DNA from: Carnobacterium pleistocenium FTR1 | GTDB lineage: Bacteria; Bacillota; Bacilli; Lactobacillales; Carnobacteriaceae | Reading direction: 5' to 3' | DNA length: 64,000 nt | Assembly: GCF_000744285.1 (NCBI RefSeq) | Contig: NZ_JQLQ01000002.1 | Location: forward strand, 2,362,501-2,426,500 | Shown here: positions 27,973 to 37,007 of the stretch, one piece after another | Position numbering within the stretch: the stretch's first letter is position 1 | Layout of the letters: each line of letters begins with the position of its first letter | Program-made: the position numbers and the translations under genes | The notes under the pieces: generated by a model | Database searches by the model: none | Told to the model about the DNA's origin: nothing | The model's input: only the letters and a program-made list of their open reading frames with translations

Positions 27973-28001
27973 TTGACATTTATTTATTGATTCTGTATAT
28001 T
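27973..28001 (+). promoter_or_regulatory. consensus promoter of the metNIQ operon
   Basis: A perfect TTGACA box, a 17-base spacer and TATATT lie about 70 bases before the first T-box. Confidence 0.85.
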
Positions 28002-28069
28002 AAGAACAAGTTAAAAAATTATGAATAATACATGATGAAACACTATGAAAAGAAGAGTACGTTTAAATT

Positions 28070-28352
28070 TGTCTATAGAAGAGAACCTAGTAATTGCTGA
28101 AAATAGGGCAGTCAAATTGAACCGAAGATGGTCTTTGAGTGGAGTTAGCGAATCACTTGCGTAAAGTGTCAGCTTACTACGGGAGCACCCGTTACAGTGC
28201 CACAGTATGAACAGATAAAACACTCTGGTGTACTGGATAAGATAAGTATAGCAATATACTTATAAACTAAGGTGGTAACACGAAGCAGCTAACTGACTTT
28301 CGTCCTTACAAAGAAACAGATTCATTTGTTTCTTTGTAAGGACTTTTTATTT
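28070..28352 (+). promoter_or_regulatory. first methionine T-box riboswitch with terminator
   Basis: The stem I base pairs AAGAGAACC with GGTCTTT, and the codon just 5' of the right arm is ATG (28128-28130), a methionine specifier. The T-box sequence AAGGTGGTAACACG (28269-28282) precedes a strong terminator with arms GTCCTTACAAAGAAACA and its complement plus a T-run (28302-28350). Uncharged tRNA-Met would pair with the specifier and the T-box bulge and allow read-through. Confidence 0.93.
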
Positions 28353-28410
28353 TTTACTAACCATATAGCTAAACGCAATGAAGAGAAAAGTATTTCCACA
28401 GAATGCACTA

Positions 28411-28660
28411 ACAGAGAGCCTGAATACTGAGAACAGGTTTGCAGGAGTGAAAAGAAAATGGCCTCTGAGCAGGATACCGAGTGTTTTAGACATAAGGCTA
28501 TCATGGGTGCACCCATTACAGTGCTAGAGTATCAGAATTGATTTTCTCGTACTTGATAAGGAATTGTTTGTAAAAACAATTCAAATGAAGGTGGTAACAC
28601 GACGTTAAAGCGTTCGTCCTTTAATCTACAGCAGTAGGTTAATGGATGAGCGCTTTTTTC
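28411..28660 (+). promoter_or_regulatory. second methionine T-box riboswitch with terminator
   Basis: The stem I base is ACAGAGAGCC paired with GGCCTCTG, with ATG (28458-28460) again just before the right arm. The T-box GAAGGTGGTAACACG starts at 28588. A terminator with wobble pairs (GCGTTCGTCC against GGATGAGCGC, with a T-run, 28608-28658) ends 20 bases before the metN ribosome site. The two T-boxes are in series with no gene between, so read-through of both needs two uncharged tRNA-Met bindings. Confidence 0.93.
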
Positions 28661-28680
28661 TATTTTAAGGAGGAATTCAC

Positions 28681-29754
28681 ATGATTACATTAAATAATGT
28701 AAGTGTCACATTTGCAGGGAAAGAAACAACTATAAAAGCTGTCGAGAAAGTTCAGTTAACCATTGAAAAAGGGGATGTTTTTGGAATCGTCGGTTACAGC
28801 GGAGCTGGAAAAAGTACTCTAGTCCGTACCATTAACCTTCTTCAAAGGCCTACAGCAGGAGCTGTCATTGTTTCTGGCCAAGATCTATTGAGCTTAAAGC
28901 CAAAACAATTACGAGCGGCTCGTAAAAAAATCGGCATGATTTTCCAACATTTCAACTTAATGGGCTCGCGTACGATTGCTGAAAATGTAGCCTATCCTTT
29001 AAGAAAATCCGGTTTATCAAAAACGGAAATCAAAATAAAGGTAGCCAATTTATTGAAGTTAGTCGGATTAACAGACAAAAGCGCTGCCTACCCTTCTCAA
29101 TTATCCGGTGGACAAAAACAGCGTGTGGCTATTGCAAGATCTTTAGCCAATGACCCTGAAGTGTTGTTATGTGATGAAGCGACAAGTGCTTTAGATCCAA
29201 AAACGACCCTTTCCATTCTGGAACTACTTAAAGAATTAAATCAAAAATTGGCTTTGACTATCGTGATCATTACTCATGAAATGCAAGTCGTAAAAGAAAT
29301 TTGCAACAAAGTAGCCGTAATGGAAAATGGTCATGTTGTCGAAGAAGGCGATCTCGTTTCTATTTTCACTAAACCTAAAGAACGAATCACAAAAGAATTC
29401 ATCAATACTGCGACTCATGTTGAACAAGCACTAGAAAGCATTCTAAGCCATCCTACTTTACTTGATTTACAGACTAATGATGTACTAGCTACTATTTCTT
29501 ACGTTGGTTCAAGTACGAGCGAACCATTAATTGCTACCCTTACGACTCGATTTGGCGTTACAACCAATATTTTATTTGGAAATGTGGAGATTTTGCAAGA
29601 AACGCCTGTCGGCAATCTTATTGTTGTTTTGAGTGGCGATCCTGGACGCAGAGAAAAAGCCATTGCTTATTTAACGTCAAAAAATGTAAAAGTAACCTTG
29701 ATCCACCATCGTCAACAAGTTATCCCATTAAAAAAAGAACAAACTATTATTTAA
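28681..29754 (+). CDS. metN: methionine ABC transporter ATP-binding protein
   Basis: The 357-residue ATPase has Walker A GYSGAGKS near residue 38, signature LSGGQKQR near 140, Walker [13 protein letters not shown], and a C-terminal NIL regulatory domain (about 280-355). The NIL domain binds methionine and gives trans-inhibition in MetN proteins. The upstream Met T-boxes fix the substrate class. The ATG follows AAGGAGG. It is followed by metI after seven bases. Confidence 0.96.
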   Translation: MITLNNVSVTFAGKETTIKAVEKVQLTIEKGDVFGIVGYSGAGKSTLVRTINLLQRPTAGAVIVSGQDLLSLKPKQLRAARKKIGMIFQHFNLMGSRTIAENVAYPLRKSGLSKTEIKIKVANLLKLVGLTDKSAAYPSQLSGGQKQRVAIARSLANDPEVLLCDEATSALDPKTTLSILELLKELNQKLALTIVIITHEMQVVKEICNKVAVMENGHVVEEGDLVSIFTKPKERITKEFINTATHVEQALESILSHPTLLDLQTNDVLATISYVGSSTSEPLIATLTTRFGVTTNILFGNVEILQETPVGNLIVVLSGDPGRREKAIAYLTSKNVKVTLIHHRQQVIPLKKEQTII

Positions 29755-29767
29755 GGAGTGAATGACT

Positions 29768-30448
29768 ATGACTGAATTTTTTGCAACTTATTTTGAACAT
29801 GTTATCCCATTGAAAGATGAAATTATTGAAAGTACTTTACAAACACTCTACATGGTTACTGTTACAGGCTTGATTGCAGGTATCCTCGGTTTATTTTTAG
29901 GCGTCATTCTTGTTGCAACCGATCGCGGAGGTATTTTAGCAAGTCCGCGACTTTATGGCTTGCTTGATCAAGTCGTTAATCTTTTTCGCTCTTTGCCCTT
30001 CATTATCATGCTGACTTTAGTTGCTCCCTTAACCCGATTAATTACCCATACAACTATCGGGACAACAGCTGCTATTGTTCCTCTGGTTATTGGGACCGTG
30101 CCTTTCTTTGCCAGACAAATACAAAACGCTCTGTTAGAAGTTGATCCTGGTGTTATAGAAGCTGCAGAATCTATGGGTTCTAGCCCATTGGAAATTATTT
30201 TTCGGGTTTATCTAAAAGAAGGACTAACAGCTATTATTCGGGTCTCTTCTGTAACTATCATTAATTTGATTGGGTTAACGGCCATTGTCGGAGCAATTGG
30301 TGGCGGTGGTCTAGGAAATCTAGCCATCTCCCGAGGGTACAATCGTTACCAGAATGATGTCACTTTAGTCGCAACGGTTATTATTTTGATCATTGTTTTT
30401 ATTAGTCAATTGATTGGAAATGCTTTAGTTAAAAAAACGAGTCACTAG
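29768..30448 (+). CDS. metI: methionine ABC transporter permease
   Basis: The 226-residue permease has five membrane segments and the coupling loop EAAESMGSSPLEIIFRVYLKE near residue 140 that contacts MetN. The start taken is the second of two closely spaced ATG codons, nine bases after AAGGAG; the first is only three bases from it. The stop is immediately before the metQ leader bases, which suggests coupled translation. MetI forms the dimeric channel for D- and L-methionine. Confidence 0.95.
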   Translation: MTEFFATYFEHVIPLKDEIIESTLQTLYMVTVTGLIAGILGLFLGVILVATDRGGILASPRLYGLLDQVVNLFRSLPFIIMLTLVAPLTRLITHTTIGTTAAIVPLVIGTVPFFARQIQNALLEVDPGVIEAAESMGSSPLEIIFRVYLKEGLTAIIRVSSVTIINLIGLTAIVGAIGGGGLGNLAISRGYNRYQNDVTLVATVIILIIVFISQLIGNALVKKTSH

Positions 30449-30469
30449 ATGACATTGGAGGAAAAGAAG

Positions 30470-31294
30470 ATGAAAAAATTTAAAAAAGGTCTTTTAGGGT
30501 TAACGTTAGCAGTAGGACTTCTTGTAACAACCGCTTGTGGAACGGATGCGGCTACAGATACTGAAAAAGCCGAACCGATTAAAATTGGGGTCGTTGGCGA
30601 AGTAAATGAAGTTTGGGAATTCGTGCAAGAAAAGCTAGCCGCGGATGGTGTTGAGATCGAACTGATTAAATTTACAGATTACGCCACTCCAAATGTTGCT
30701 CTTTCTGAAGGCGAATTAGATTTAAATTCTTTTCAAACGAAGATTTTTATGGATTCCTTTAACGAAGATCATGGTGCAAATTTAGTCGCTATCGCTGATA
30801 CGGTTATTGCTCCGCTTGGTATTTATTCATCCAATATTCAAGATGTTTCTGAGATAAAAGAAAACGATGTGATTGCTATTCCAAACGACGTTTCGAATGA
30901 AGGAAGAGCCTTACTTCTACTTCAAACAGCAGGTCTAATTGAAGTAGATCCTTCAAAAAATCAAGTACCTGTAGTTGAAGATGTCACCTCTAATCCGTTA
31001 AATTTAACTTTTGAAACATTAGATTCTTCACAAACGGCTCGCGCTTTAGAAGATGTGGATGCATCCGTTATCAATAGCGGAATGGCTGTGGATGCTGGAT
31101 TCATTCCAACTGAAGATGCTGTTTTCTTAGAACCAGTCACTGACTCATCGGATCCTTATTACAATGCGATTGTTTCAAGAGATGAAGATAAAGACAATGC
31201 CGTTTTCAAACAAATCATAGAAGCTTACCAAGCAGAAGACACGAAAGAAGTCATTGATGAAACATCAAAAGGCTCTTCTATCCCAGTATGGTAA
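30470..31294 (+). CDS. metQ: methionine-binding lipoprotein
   Basis: The 274-residue substrate-binding protein opens with MKKFKKGLLGLTLAVGLL and a lipobox ending TTAC, so it is lipid-anchored outside the membrane. It belongs to the NlpA/MetQ family: IKIGVVGEVNEVWEFV, DLNSFQTKIFMDSF and the ALEDVDASVINSGMA segment. The ATG is seven bases after GGAGGA; an in-frame ATG seven codons upstream has no ribosome site. It completes metNIQ. Confidence 0.95.
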   Translation: MKKFKKGLLGLTLAVGLLVTTACGTDAATDTEKAEPIKIGVVGEVNEVWEFVQEKLAADGVEIELIKFTDYATPNVALSEGELDLNSFQTKIFMDSFNEDHGANLVAIADTVIAPLGIYSSNIQDVSEIKENDVIAIPNDVSNEGRALLLLQTAGLIEVDPSKNQVPVVEDVTSNPLNLTFETLDSSQTARALEDVDASVINSGMAVDAGFIPTEDAVFLEPVTDSSDPYYNAIVSRDEDKDNAVFKQIIEAYQAEDTKEVIDETSKGSSIPVW

Positions 31295-31343
31295 TTAGAA
31301 ACAGCCAGCAAAAATCAACCTAACTTAGAGAGGACGATGGATT

Positions 31344-32537
31344 ATGACAAAAGTACTCACTCGATCTACAGTACACGAAGAAGTTCAACAAGGAGCTCAA
31401 GAGGTTATTGCATTGCGTCGATACCTTCACCAACATCCTGAACCTAGCTTGAAAGAGTATGAAACAATCAAATACATTAAAAATGAGTTAACAAAACTAA
31501 ACATTCCTTATGAAGCGGTTGGTGAAACAGGAGCTATCGGAACGATCACTGGTCAAAGAGGAGCTGGAAAAACGATTCTCTTGAGAGCCGATATTGATGC
31601 TCTCGAACTAGAAGATGCTAAAGATAAACCCTACAAATCACTTAACAAAGGGTTACACCATGCATGCGGTCATGATGGCCACACGGCTGCTTTATTAGGA
31701 GCTGCAAAAATTTTAAAGAAACATGAAGCGGATTTTTCTGGCACCATTAAATTAGCTTTTCAACAAGCTGAAGAAATTGGAGCTGGAGCAAGACAATTTG
31801 TTGCTGGTGGATTTGTTAACCATGTCGATCAAGTTTTTGGAATCCATGTTGATTCCTCTATTAAAACTGGAAAAATCGTTTCTACTGCAGGTCCTACAAA
31901 TGCCTCTTGTGACATTTTCAAAATAAAAGTGACAGGTGAAAGTGGTCATGCAGCTAGACCTGATTTAGGAAAAGATGCCTTACTGACTGCTGCTGCCATT
32001 ACTGTTGAATTGCAGAGCATTGTGGCTCGTGAAGTCAGCCCATTGGATAATGTCGTGGTTGCTGTCGGCGTATTGAACGCTGGGACCCGTTACAATATTA
32101 TTGCCAATGAAGCCACTCTTGAAGGAACCGTTCGTACTTTCAGCCATACAACACGCCAATTTGTATTAGCAGCTGTAGAACGCGTGGCACGAGAGATTGC
32201 TAACGCTCATCGCACATCAATTGAATTTGAAAATTACGATGCCGCTGCTCCTCTTATCAATAACCCGCTGGCTGCAAGTCGTGCGGCTCGAGTAGGTGCG
32301 GGTATCGTGGGAGCAGAAAATATTATTCAAGACAATCCAAAAAGTTTAGGAGCAGATGATTTTGCCGACTTCTTAGCCGTTACACAAGGCGTTTATGCTC
32401 GTGTTGGAACGAAAGATCCTGCTAACCCGCAGACTTGGTATGGACATCATCATGAAAATTTTGATATTGATGAACGTGGATTAGCTATAGCAACCGAGTT
32501 ACATGTCAAATATGCGCTAGATTTTTTAAATGAATAA
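31344..32537 (+). CDS. M20-family amidohydrolase in the methionine operon
   Basis: The 397-residue metalloenzyme has HACGHDGHTA near residue 108, EEIGAGARQF near 145 and a lid domain beginning near 190. The metal-binding C-terminal HHHENFDIDE is also present. These match the M20D group (N-acyl-amino-acid deacylases). Being the fourth gene of the Met T-box operon, 49 bases after metQ with GAGAGGA ahead, it probably releases methionine or a related amino acid from an N-acylated form taken up by the cell. The exact substrate is inferred from context only. Confidence 0.88.
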   Translation: MTKVLTRSTVHEEVQQGAQEVIALRRYLHQHPEPSLKEYETIKYIKNELTKLNIPYEAVGETGAIGTITGQRGAGKTILLRADIDALELEDAKDKPYKSLNKGLHHACGHDGHTAALLGAAKILKKHEADFSGTIKLAFQQAEEIGAGARQFVAGGFVNHVDQVFGIHVDSSIKTGKIVSTAGPTNASCDIFKIKVTGESGHAARPDLGKDALLTAAAITVELQSIVAREVSPLDNVVVAVGVLNAGTRYNIIANEATLEGTVRTFSHTTRQFVLAAVERVAREIANAHRTSIEFENYDAAAPLINNPLAASRAARVGAGIVGAENIIQDNPKSLGADDFADFLAVTQGVYARVGTKDPANPQTWYGHHHENFDIDERGLAIATELHVKYALDFLNE

Positions 32538-32646
32538 CCATACTAAAAAAGATTTGGTCAGTATTTCCTTGAAAAGATTGAAGCGAGTTGTTTTCGTTTC
32601 TTTTTTTTCGTTTTTTTCTAAAATGATGATTTTTAATCGTGCAAAA

Positions 32647-32662
32647 ACACCATATGTAGTGT
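32647..32662 (+). promoter_or_regulatory. probable NrdR box upstream of nrdJ
   Basis: ACACCATATGTAGTGT fits the imperfect palindrome recognised by NrdR (consensus near ACACwATATwTwGTGT). It sits about 90 bases before the nrdJ start. A second, weaker box is possible around 32675-32690. NrdR represses ribonucleotide reductase genes when dATP is high. No cobalamin riboswitch was seen here. Confidence 0.6.
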
Positions 32663-32750
32663 AGAATAAAATACCGATAGCTATATACAGGAAAACAAAC
32701 ATTATTAGTATCAGTTGGTTACATAACTAATTTATTAAGGAGTGGTATTT

Positions 32751-35300
32751 ATGATTACAAACATCTCTGCAAAAGCAGAACTAACTATTGAAAAATTAAA
32801 TGAAGATATCAAGGCTTTCCCTCAAGTTCATCCAATAACTGATGATATGAAATTAACCTATAAAGGGGTATCTCGCTTAGTAATGTTAGACCGCTATTCC
32901 TTTAAAGACCTTTCTAAATCGACTCTTTCTATCGGAGATCTAGTTGTTCTTACCGTTAAGCCAGATCCACAATACCCTACTAGAGGCACTGGATTTGTTA
33001 CACAAATCAACCATTCTAACCATACGGCTTCAATTTTGATTGATGAAGAGTTCCGAGGATCAATTGAAGATCAAGATGAGCAAAAAACTGGGATCATTAC
33101 TTGCAGTTTAGATGTGATTGAAAAACCACTTGAAATTTTTTATGAACAAATTGCTAAACGAAATGCAACCGGCTTAGCAGCTATAGAAACAACGCCTGAA
33201 AAAAGAAAAGCGGCTTACACTACTTTTTATGAAGAATTAAAAAACTTGAATTTTATTCCTGCAGGACGCGTTTTGTATGGAGCAGGTTCAAAAACCGATG
33301 TCACTTATTTCAATTGTTATGTTATGCCGTTTGTGCCAGACTCTCGTGAGGGCATTTCGGATCATCGAAAACAAGTTATGGAAATCATGAGTCGTGGTGG
33401 CGGTGTGGGAACGAATGGCTCTACTCTTCGTCCACGCCATACCTTAGCTCGCGGTGTCAATGGAAAATCATCAGGAGCTGTCTCTTGGTTAGATGATATT
33501 GCTAAGTTAACTCACTTAGTTGAACAAGGCGGTAGCCGTCGCGGAGCACAAATGATCATGTTAGCTGATTGGCATCCAGATATTCTTGAATTTATTATTT
33601 CAAAAATGCAGAACCCTCGTATTTTGCGTTATTTAATTGAAACCACCACCGACACACACATAAGAAAGCTAGCAAGTGAAAAATTAAAGTTCACACCTTT
33701 TACACAACGCGAAATCGCTATGTATCAAAGTATTCTAAATTATAAAAACGTACCCGGTTATGGTGGATTTGACGCGACAATGATGAAAGAAACTGCTGAG
33801 AAATTAAAAACAGGTGGCATCTATAGTGTTCATAATCCGGAATTCTTATCTGGAGCAAACATTTCGATTTGTTTAACGACTGACTTTATGGAAGCTGTTG
33901 AAAAAGATACCGATTATGCACTTCGTTTTCCTGCCGTAGAGACATACAGTAAAGAAGATATGGAAGAATATAACACTCGTTGGCCAGAAGTTGGCGATGT
34001 TCGTGAATGGGAAGCTTCAGGGCATGATGTTCATACTTACCGGACTATCAAGGCTCGGGAGTTATGGAAACTGATCACTACTTGTGCCACTTACGCTGCT
34101 GAACCAGGTATTTTCTTTATTGATAATGCAAACGAGATGACAAATGCTACTGCCTATGGCCAAAAAGTTGTCGCTACCAATCCTTGTGGCGAGCAGCCTC
34201 TTGCTCCTTATTCAGTATGTAATCTAGCAGCTGTGAATTTAGCTGAAATGGCCGATAAAGAATCTGGCACAGTTGATTTTGCTAAATTAAAACAAACCGT
34301 TAAAATCGGTGTACGGATGCAAGATAATGTAATTGATGCTACTCCTTACTTCTTAGCAGATAACGAAAAACAAGCATTAGGAGAACGCCGCGTTGGTTTA
34401 GGCATCATGGGGCTCGCTGACTTACTAATCTACTGTGGCGAAGAATATGGTTCTCAAGAAGGCAATCAATTAGTCGATGAAATTTTTAAAACCATCGCTG
34501 TTTCAGCTTATGAGGCTTCTATTGAGTTAGCAAAAGAACGAGGCAGTTTCCCATTCTTAATTGGGAAAACTGATGCAGAAACAACTAATCTGAGAGAAAA
34601 GTTCATTCAATCCGGTTATATGAAAAAAATGCCAAAACACATCCAAGAAGGCGTTATAAAATATGGCATACGCAATTCACATTTATTAACTGTTGCTCCC
34701 ACTGGTTCAACAGGTACAATGGTCGGTGTTTCAACCGGGCTTGAACCTTACTATTCTTTTAGTTATTTTAGAAGTGGACGTTTAGGCAAATTTATCGAGG
34801 TAAAAGCTGATATTGTTCAAGAATACCTAGATCAACATCCAGAAGCAGATCCTGAACAATTGCCAAAACAATTCGTGTCAGCTATGAGTCTAAAACCTGA
34901 GGCACACGTTGATGTACAATGTACGATCCAACGCTGGGTCGACAGCTCTATTTCTAAAACGGTCAATGCTCCTAAAGGTTATTCAGTTGAACAAGTTCAA
35001 AAAATTTATGAACGTCTTTATAACGGTGGAGCAAAAGGTGGTACAGTTTATGTAGACGGAAGTCGTGACTCACAAGTACTGACTTTAAAAGCTGAAGATA
35101 CGGTTTGGGATGAAGAAATGAGTGGAGAATCAAATTTCTCAGAACAAAGTATGATTCAAGTGGCTGCCGTTAGTGAAGAAAAAAACTACGGAAATGAAGT
35201 TGGAGATACTTGTCCAATCTGTCGTCAAGGAACAGTGGAAGATTTAGGCGGTTGCAATACTTGTATCAATTGTAACGCCCAATTAAAATGTGGTTTATAA
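32751..35300 (+). CDS. nrdJ: class II (adenosylcobalamin-dependent) ribonucleotide reductase
   Basis: The 849-residue protein is an oxygen-indifferent ribonucleotide reductase using coenzyme B12. It shows FNCYVMPF near residue 190, GGGVGTNGSTLRPR near 223, NPCGEQPLAPYSVCNLA near 475 and the phosphate loop APTGSTGTMVGVSTGLEP. A C-terminal cysteine-rich tail (CPICRQGTVEDLGGCNTCINC, in part) carries the redox-active and zinc-type cysteines. The ATG lies eight bases after AAGGAG. The gene is alone and ends at a strong terminator. The organism must obtain B12, since no synthesis genes are in view. Confidence 0.95.
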   Translation: MITNISAKAELTIEKLNEDIKAFPQVHPITDDMKLTYKGVSRLVMLDRYSFKDLSKSTLSIGDLVVLTVKPDPQYPTRGTGFVTQINHSNHTASILIDEEFRGSIEDQDEQKTGIITCSLDVIEKPLEIFYEQIAKRNATGLAAIETTPEKRKAAYTTFYEELKNLNFIPAGRVLYGAGSKTDVTYFNCYVMPFVPDSREGISDHRKQVMEIMSRGGGVGTNGSTLRPRHTLARGVNGKSSGAVSWLDDIAKLTHLVEQGGSRRGAQMIMLADWHPDILEFIISKMQNPRILRYLIETTTDTHIRKLASEKLKFTPFTQREIAMYQSILNYKNVPGYGGFDATMMKETAEKLKTGGIYSVHNPEFLSGANISICLTTDFMEAVEKDTDYALRFPAVETYSKEDMEEYNTRWPEVGDVREWEASGHDVHTYRTIKARELWKLITTCATYAAEPGIFFIDNANEMTNATAYGQKVVATNPCGEQPLAPYSVCNLAAVNLAEMADKESGTVDFAKLKQTVKIGVRMQDNVIDATPYFLADNEKQALGERRVGLGIMGLADLLIYCGEEYGSQEGNQLVDEIFKTIAVSAYEASIELAKERGSFPFLIGKTDAETTNLREKFIQSGYMKKMPKHIQEGVIKYGIRNSHLLTVAPTGSTGTMVGVSTGLEPYYSFSYFRSGRLGKFIEVKADIVQEYLDQHPEADPEQLPKQFVSAMSLKPEAHVDVQCTIQRWVDSSISKTVNAPKGYSVEQVQKIYERLYNGGAKGGTVYVDGSRDSQVLTLKAEDTVWDEEMSGESNFSEQSMIQVAAVSEEKNYGNEVGDTCPICRQGTVEDLGGCNTCINCNAQLKCGL

Positions 35301-35347
35301 AAAAAGGAGCTTGGACAATTTAATTTGTCCAATGCTCCTTTTTCTTT
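35300..35347. terminator. bidirectional terminator between nrdJ and mgsA
   Basis: AAAGGAGCTTGGACAA pairs with TTGTCCAATGCTCCTTT (one bulge), with T-runs on both strands. Confidence 0.88.
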
Positions 35348-35349
35348 TT

Positions 35350-35778
35350 TTATTCGAATTCTTCTAATCCTTTTAATTGAGATTCTTGTTGTGTTTTGCG
35401 CCATTCAATAAAGCCACTTCCTAGACCTCTCAGTAAAACTTCACTCGTTCCAAGATTGGTTGCTAAAGGGATTTCATAAACATCACATAATCTTAGCAAG
35501 GCCGAAATATCTGGTTCATGTGGTTGGGGTGTTAAAGGATCTCTCAAAAATATAACTAAATCTATTTTATTATCAGATACATAAGCTCCGATTTGTTGAT
35601 CTCCTCCAAGTGGACCAGATTTAAAACGATGGACATTTAAACCAGTTGCATCAATAATGCGTTGTCCGGTTGTCCCTGTAGCAAATATTTGATGCTCTTT
35701 AATAATTTCTCGATAAGCTGTGGTCAATCTTACCATTTCATCTTTTTTCTTATCATGTGCAATAAAAGCAATATTCAT
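35350..35778 (-). CDS. mgsA: methylglyoxal synthase
   Basis: MgsA converts dihydroxyacetone phosphate to methylglyoxal, an overflow route that relieves sugar-phosphate stress. The 142-residue protein has [15 protein letters not shown], the [10 protein letters not shown] phosphate site, the catalytic Asp in [12 protein letters not shown], and [17 protein letters not shown]. The ATG matches the family start; an upstream TTG abuts the AAAGGAG site and is not usable. It is monocistronic, with no phosphate-related gene beside it. Confidence 0.95.
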   Translation of the reverse strand: MNIAFIAHDKKKDEMVRLTTAYREIIKEHQIFATGTTGQRIIDATGLNVHRFKSGPLGGDQQIGAYVSDNKIDLVIFLRDPLTPQPHEPDISALLRLCDVYEIPLATNLGTSEVLLRGLGSGFIEWRKTQQESQLKGLEEFE

Positions 35779-35958
35779 ATCCGGTTTCAACTCCTTTCAA
35801 AAAGCTGTTTAGCTAATAGTAACATGTACTTGATAAAAAGATAAGTTTATATAACCGGTTTCATTAGTAATAGAAAATCCCTTTTACTTGAAGTGCTTTT
35901 TTGTCTGCGTTAAAATAAGCATTGTTAAACTTAAACTATTAGGAAAGAGGGATTGTAC

Positions 35959-36477
35959 ATGGGAAAGAAAATTGCAACAGTCGTTACCAATTTATTTGAA
36001 GATGTCGAATTCACATCGCCAAAGGAAGCTTTAATAAATGCAGGACACCAAGTGATTACAATTGAGAAAAAAGCAGGCAATACAGTTACAGGAAAAAAAG
36101 GGGAAGCTACCATTACCATTGATAAAGGGATTGATGACGTTTCACCAGAAGATTTTGATGCATTATTGATTCCAGGAGGTTTTTCACCTGATCAATTAAG
36201 ATCTGATGATCGATTTTTAGCTTTTACTAAAGCTTTTTCTGATGCAAAAAAACCTATTTTTTCAATTTGCCACGGACCTCAACTTCTTATTAACGCTGAA
36301 GTAGTCAAAGGCAAAAAAATGACTGCTGTCAAACAAGTTGGCGTTGATCTAAAAAATGCAGGTGCTTTATTCGAAGATAGCGAAGTTGTAGAAGACGAGA
36401 GCGGCATCATTTCTAGTCGTACACCTGAAGACCTTCCCGCTTTCAACAAAGCAATCATAAAGGCTTTAGCTGGTTGA
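35959..36477 (+). CDS. DJ-1/PfpI family protein (YfkM-like general stress protein)
   Basis: The 172-residue protein is a type 1 glutamine-amidotransferase-like PfpI member with the nucleophile-elbow Cys104 in FSICHGPQLL and the acidic partner in DVEFTSPKEAL. Bacterial relatives are called general stress proteins or proposed deglycases acting on methylglyoxal adducts. Its place next to mgsA (divergent) makes a role in methylglyoxal damage attractive but unproven. The ATG follows GAGGGA by six bases. Confidence 0.88.
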   Translation: MGKKIATVVTNLFEDVEFTSPKEALINAGHQVITIEKKAGNTVTGKKGEATITIDKGIDDVSPEDFDALLIPGGFSPDQLRSDDRFLAFTKAFSDAKKPIFSICHGPQLLINAEVVKGKKMTAVKQVGVDLKNAGALFEDSEVVEDESGIISSRTPEDLPAFNKAIIKALAG

Positions 36478-36553
36478 TCCTAAACAAGATTTTTTTAATT
36501 GAATTCAATTAAAATTTTCACTTTCCTATCATAGTCTATTAAATATCCTATGA

Positions 36554-36663
36554 TAAAATAAAGAAGTTGTTAAATAGTACTGAATTTATTTTCACTCTCT
36601 TTTCTCCCCCTATTGAAAAGAGTCTTACCCCCTTAGCTATCTCTTAATTGAGATAGCTTTTTT
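36554..36663 (+). ncRNA. candidate small RNA 1 with C-rich loop and terminator
   Basis: There is no reading frame of note. A TGATAAAAT extended -10 box (36551-36559) precedes about 95 bases that end in a clean terminator (AGCTATCTC/GAGATAGCT plus T-run, 36635-36663). Inside is a perfect 8-bp hairpin, CTCTTTTC/GAAAAGAG, whose loop is TCCCCCTATT. A single-stranded TCTTACCCCCTT follows it. The -35 box is weak. C-rich exposed loops are typical of small RNAs that pair with Shine-Dalgarno sites (streptococcal csRNAs, listerial LhrC, RsaE/RoxS). Confidence 0.55.
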
Positions 36664-36744
36664 ATCTTTTATCATTACCTTAAGGGATATATATAAATTT
36701 CATCTCATTTTCTTCATAACATATCGTTATAGTTTACTTATACC

Positions 36745-36837
36745 AATAACAACCAACTTTTTTATATTGCCTTTTCTCCTCCAAAGTAAATGGCAATGAC
36801 TCCTCTACCACCCTTTTTATATGGGTGGTTTTTTTAC
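36745..36837 (+). ncRNA. candidate small RNA 2 with C/U-rich loop and terminator
   Basis: After a possible TATACC -10 box at 36739 comes about 85 bases ending in a terminator (ACCACCC/GGGTGGT plus seven T, 36807-36835). A 6-bp ATTGCC/GGCAAT stem (36766-36797) displays the loop TTTTCTCCTCCAAAG. A second C/U patch, ACTCCTCTACC, lies between this stem and the terminator. The loop motif CTTTTCTCCTCC differs from candidate 1 (CTTTTCTCCCCC) by one base. No ribosome site or coding frame is present. Confidence 0.55.
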
Positions 36838-36897
36838 CTAAAATAATATTGCTCTACTAATATTTTAATATTACTTACTTTTTTTCAAGCTCCTAAC

Positions 36898-36970
36898 TTG
36901 ACAAAAGCAAAAAAACATTGGTATACTTACAGAAACAAACAAGTGGTTACTTGCCTAACTTGCTTGTTTC
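36898..36970 (+). promoter_or_regulatory. promoter and leader hairpin of the P-type ATPase gene
   Basis: A TTGACA box (36898-36903), an 18-base spacer and TATACT (36922-36927) are followed at once by an inverted repeat, GAAACAAACAAG/CTTGCTTGTTTC (36932-36970, one mismatch). The repeat would form a 5' leader hairpin or act as an operator. Confidence 0.7.
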
Positions 36971-37007
36971 ATCCATTATGTTAAAAATACTTATTAGGAG
37001 GAATGTT

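Noticed and set aside
28011-28516. Minus-strand open frames over the T-box leaders
   Set aside because: They are shadows of structured RNA leaders with no ribosome sites.
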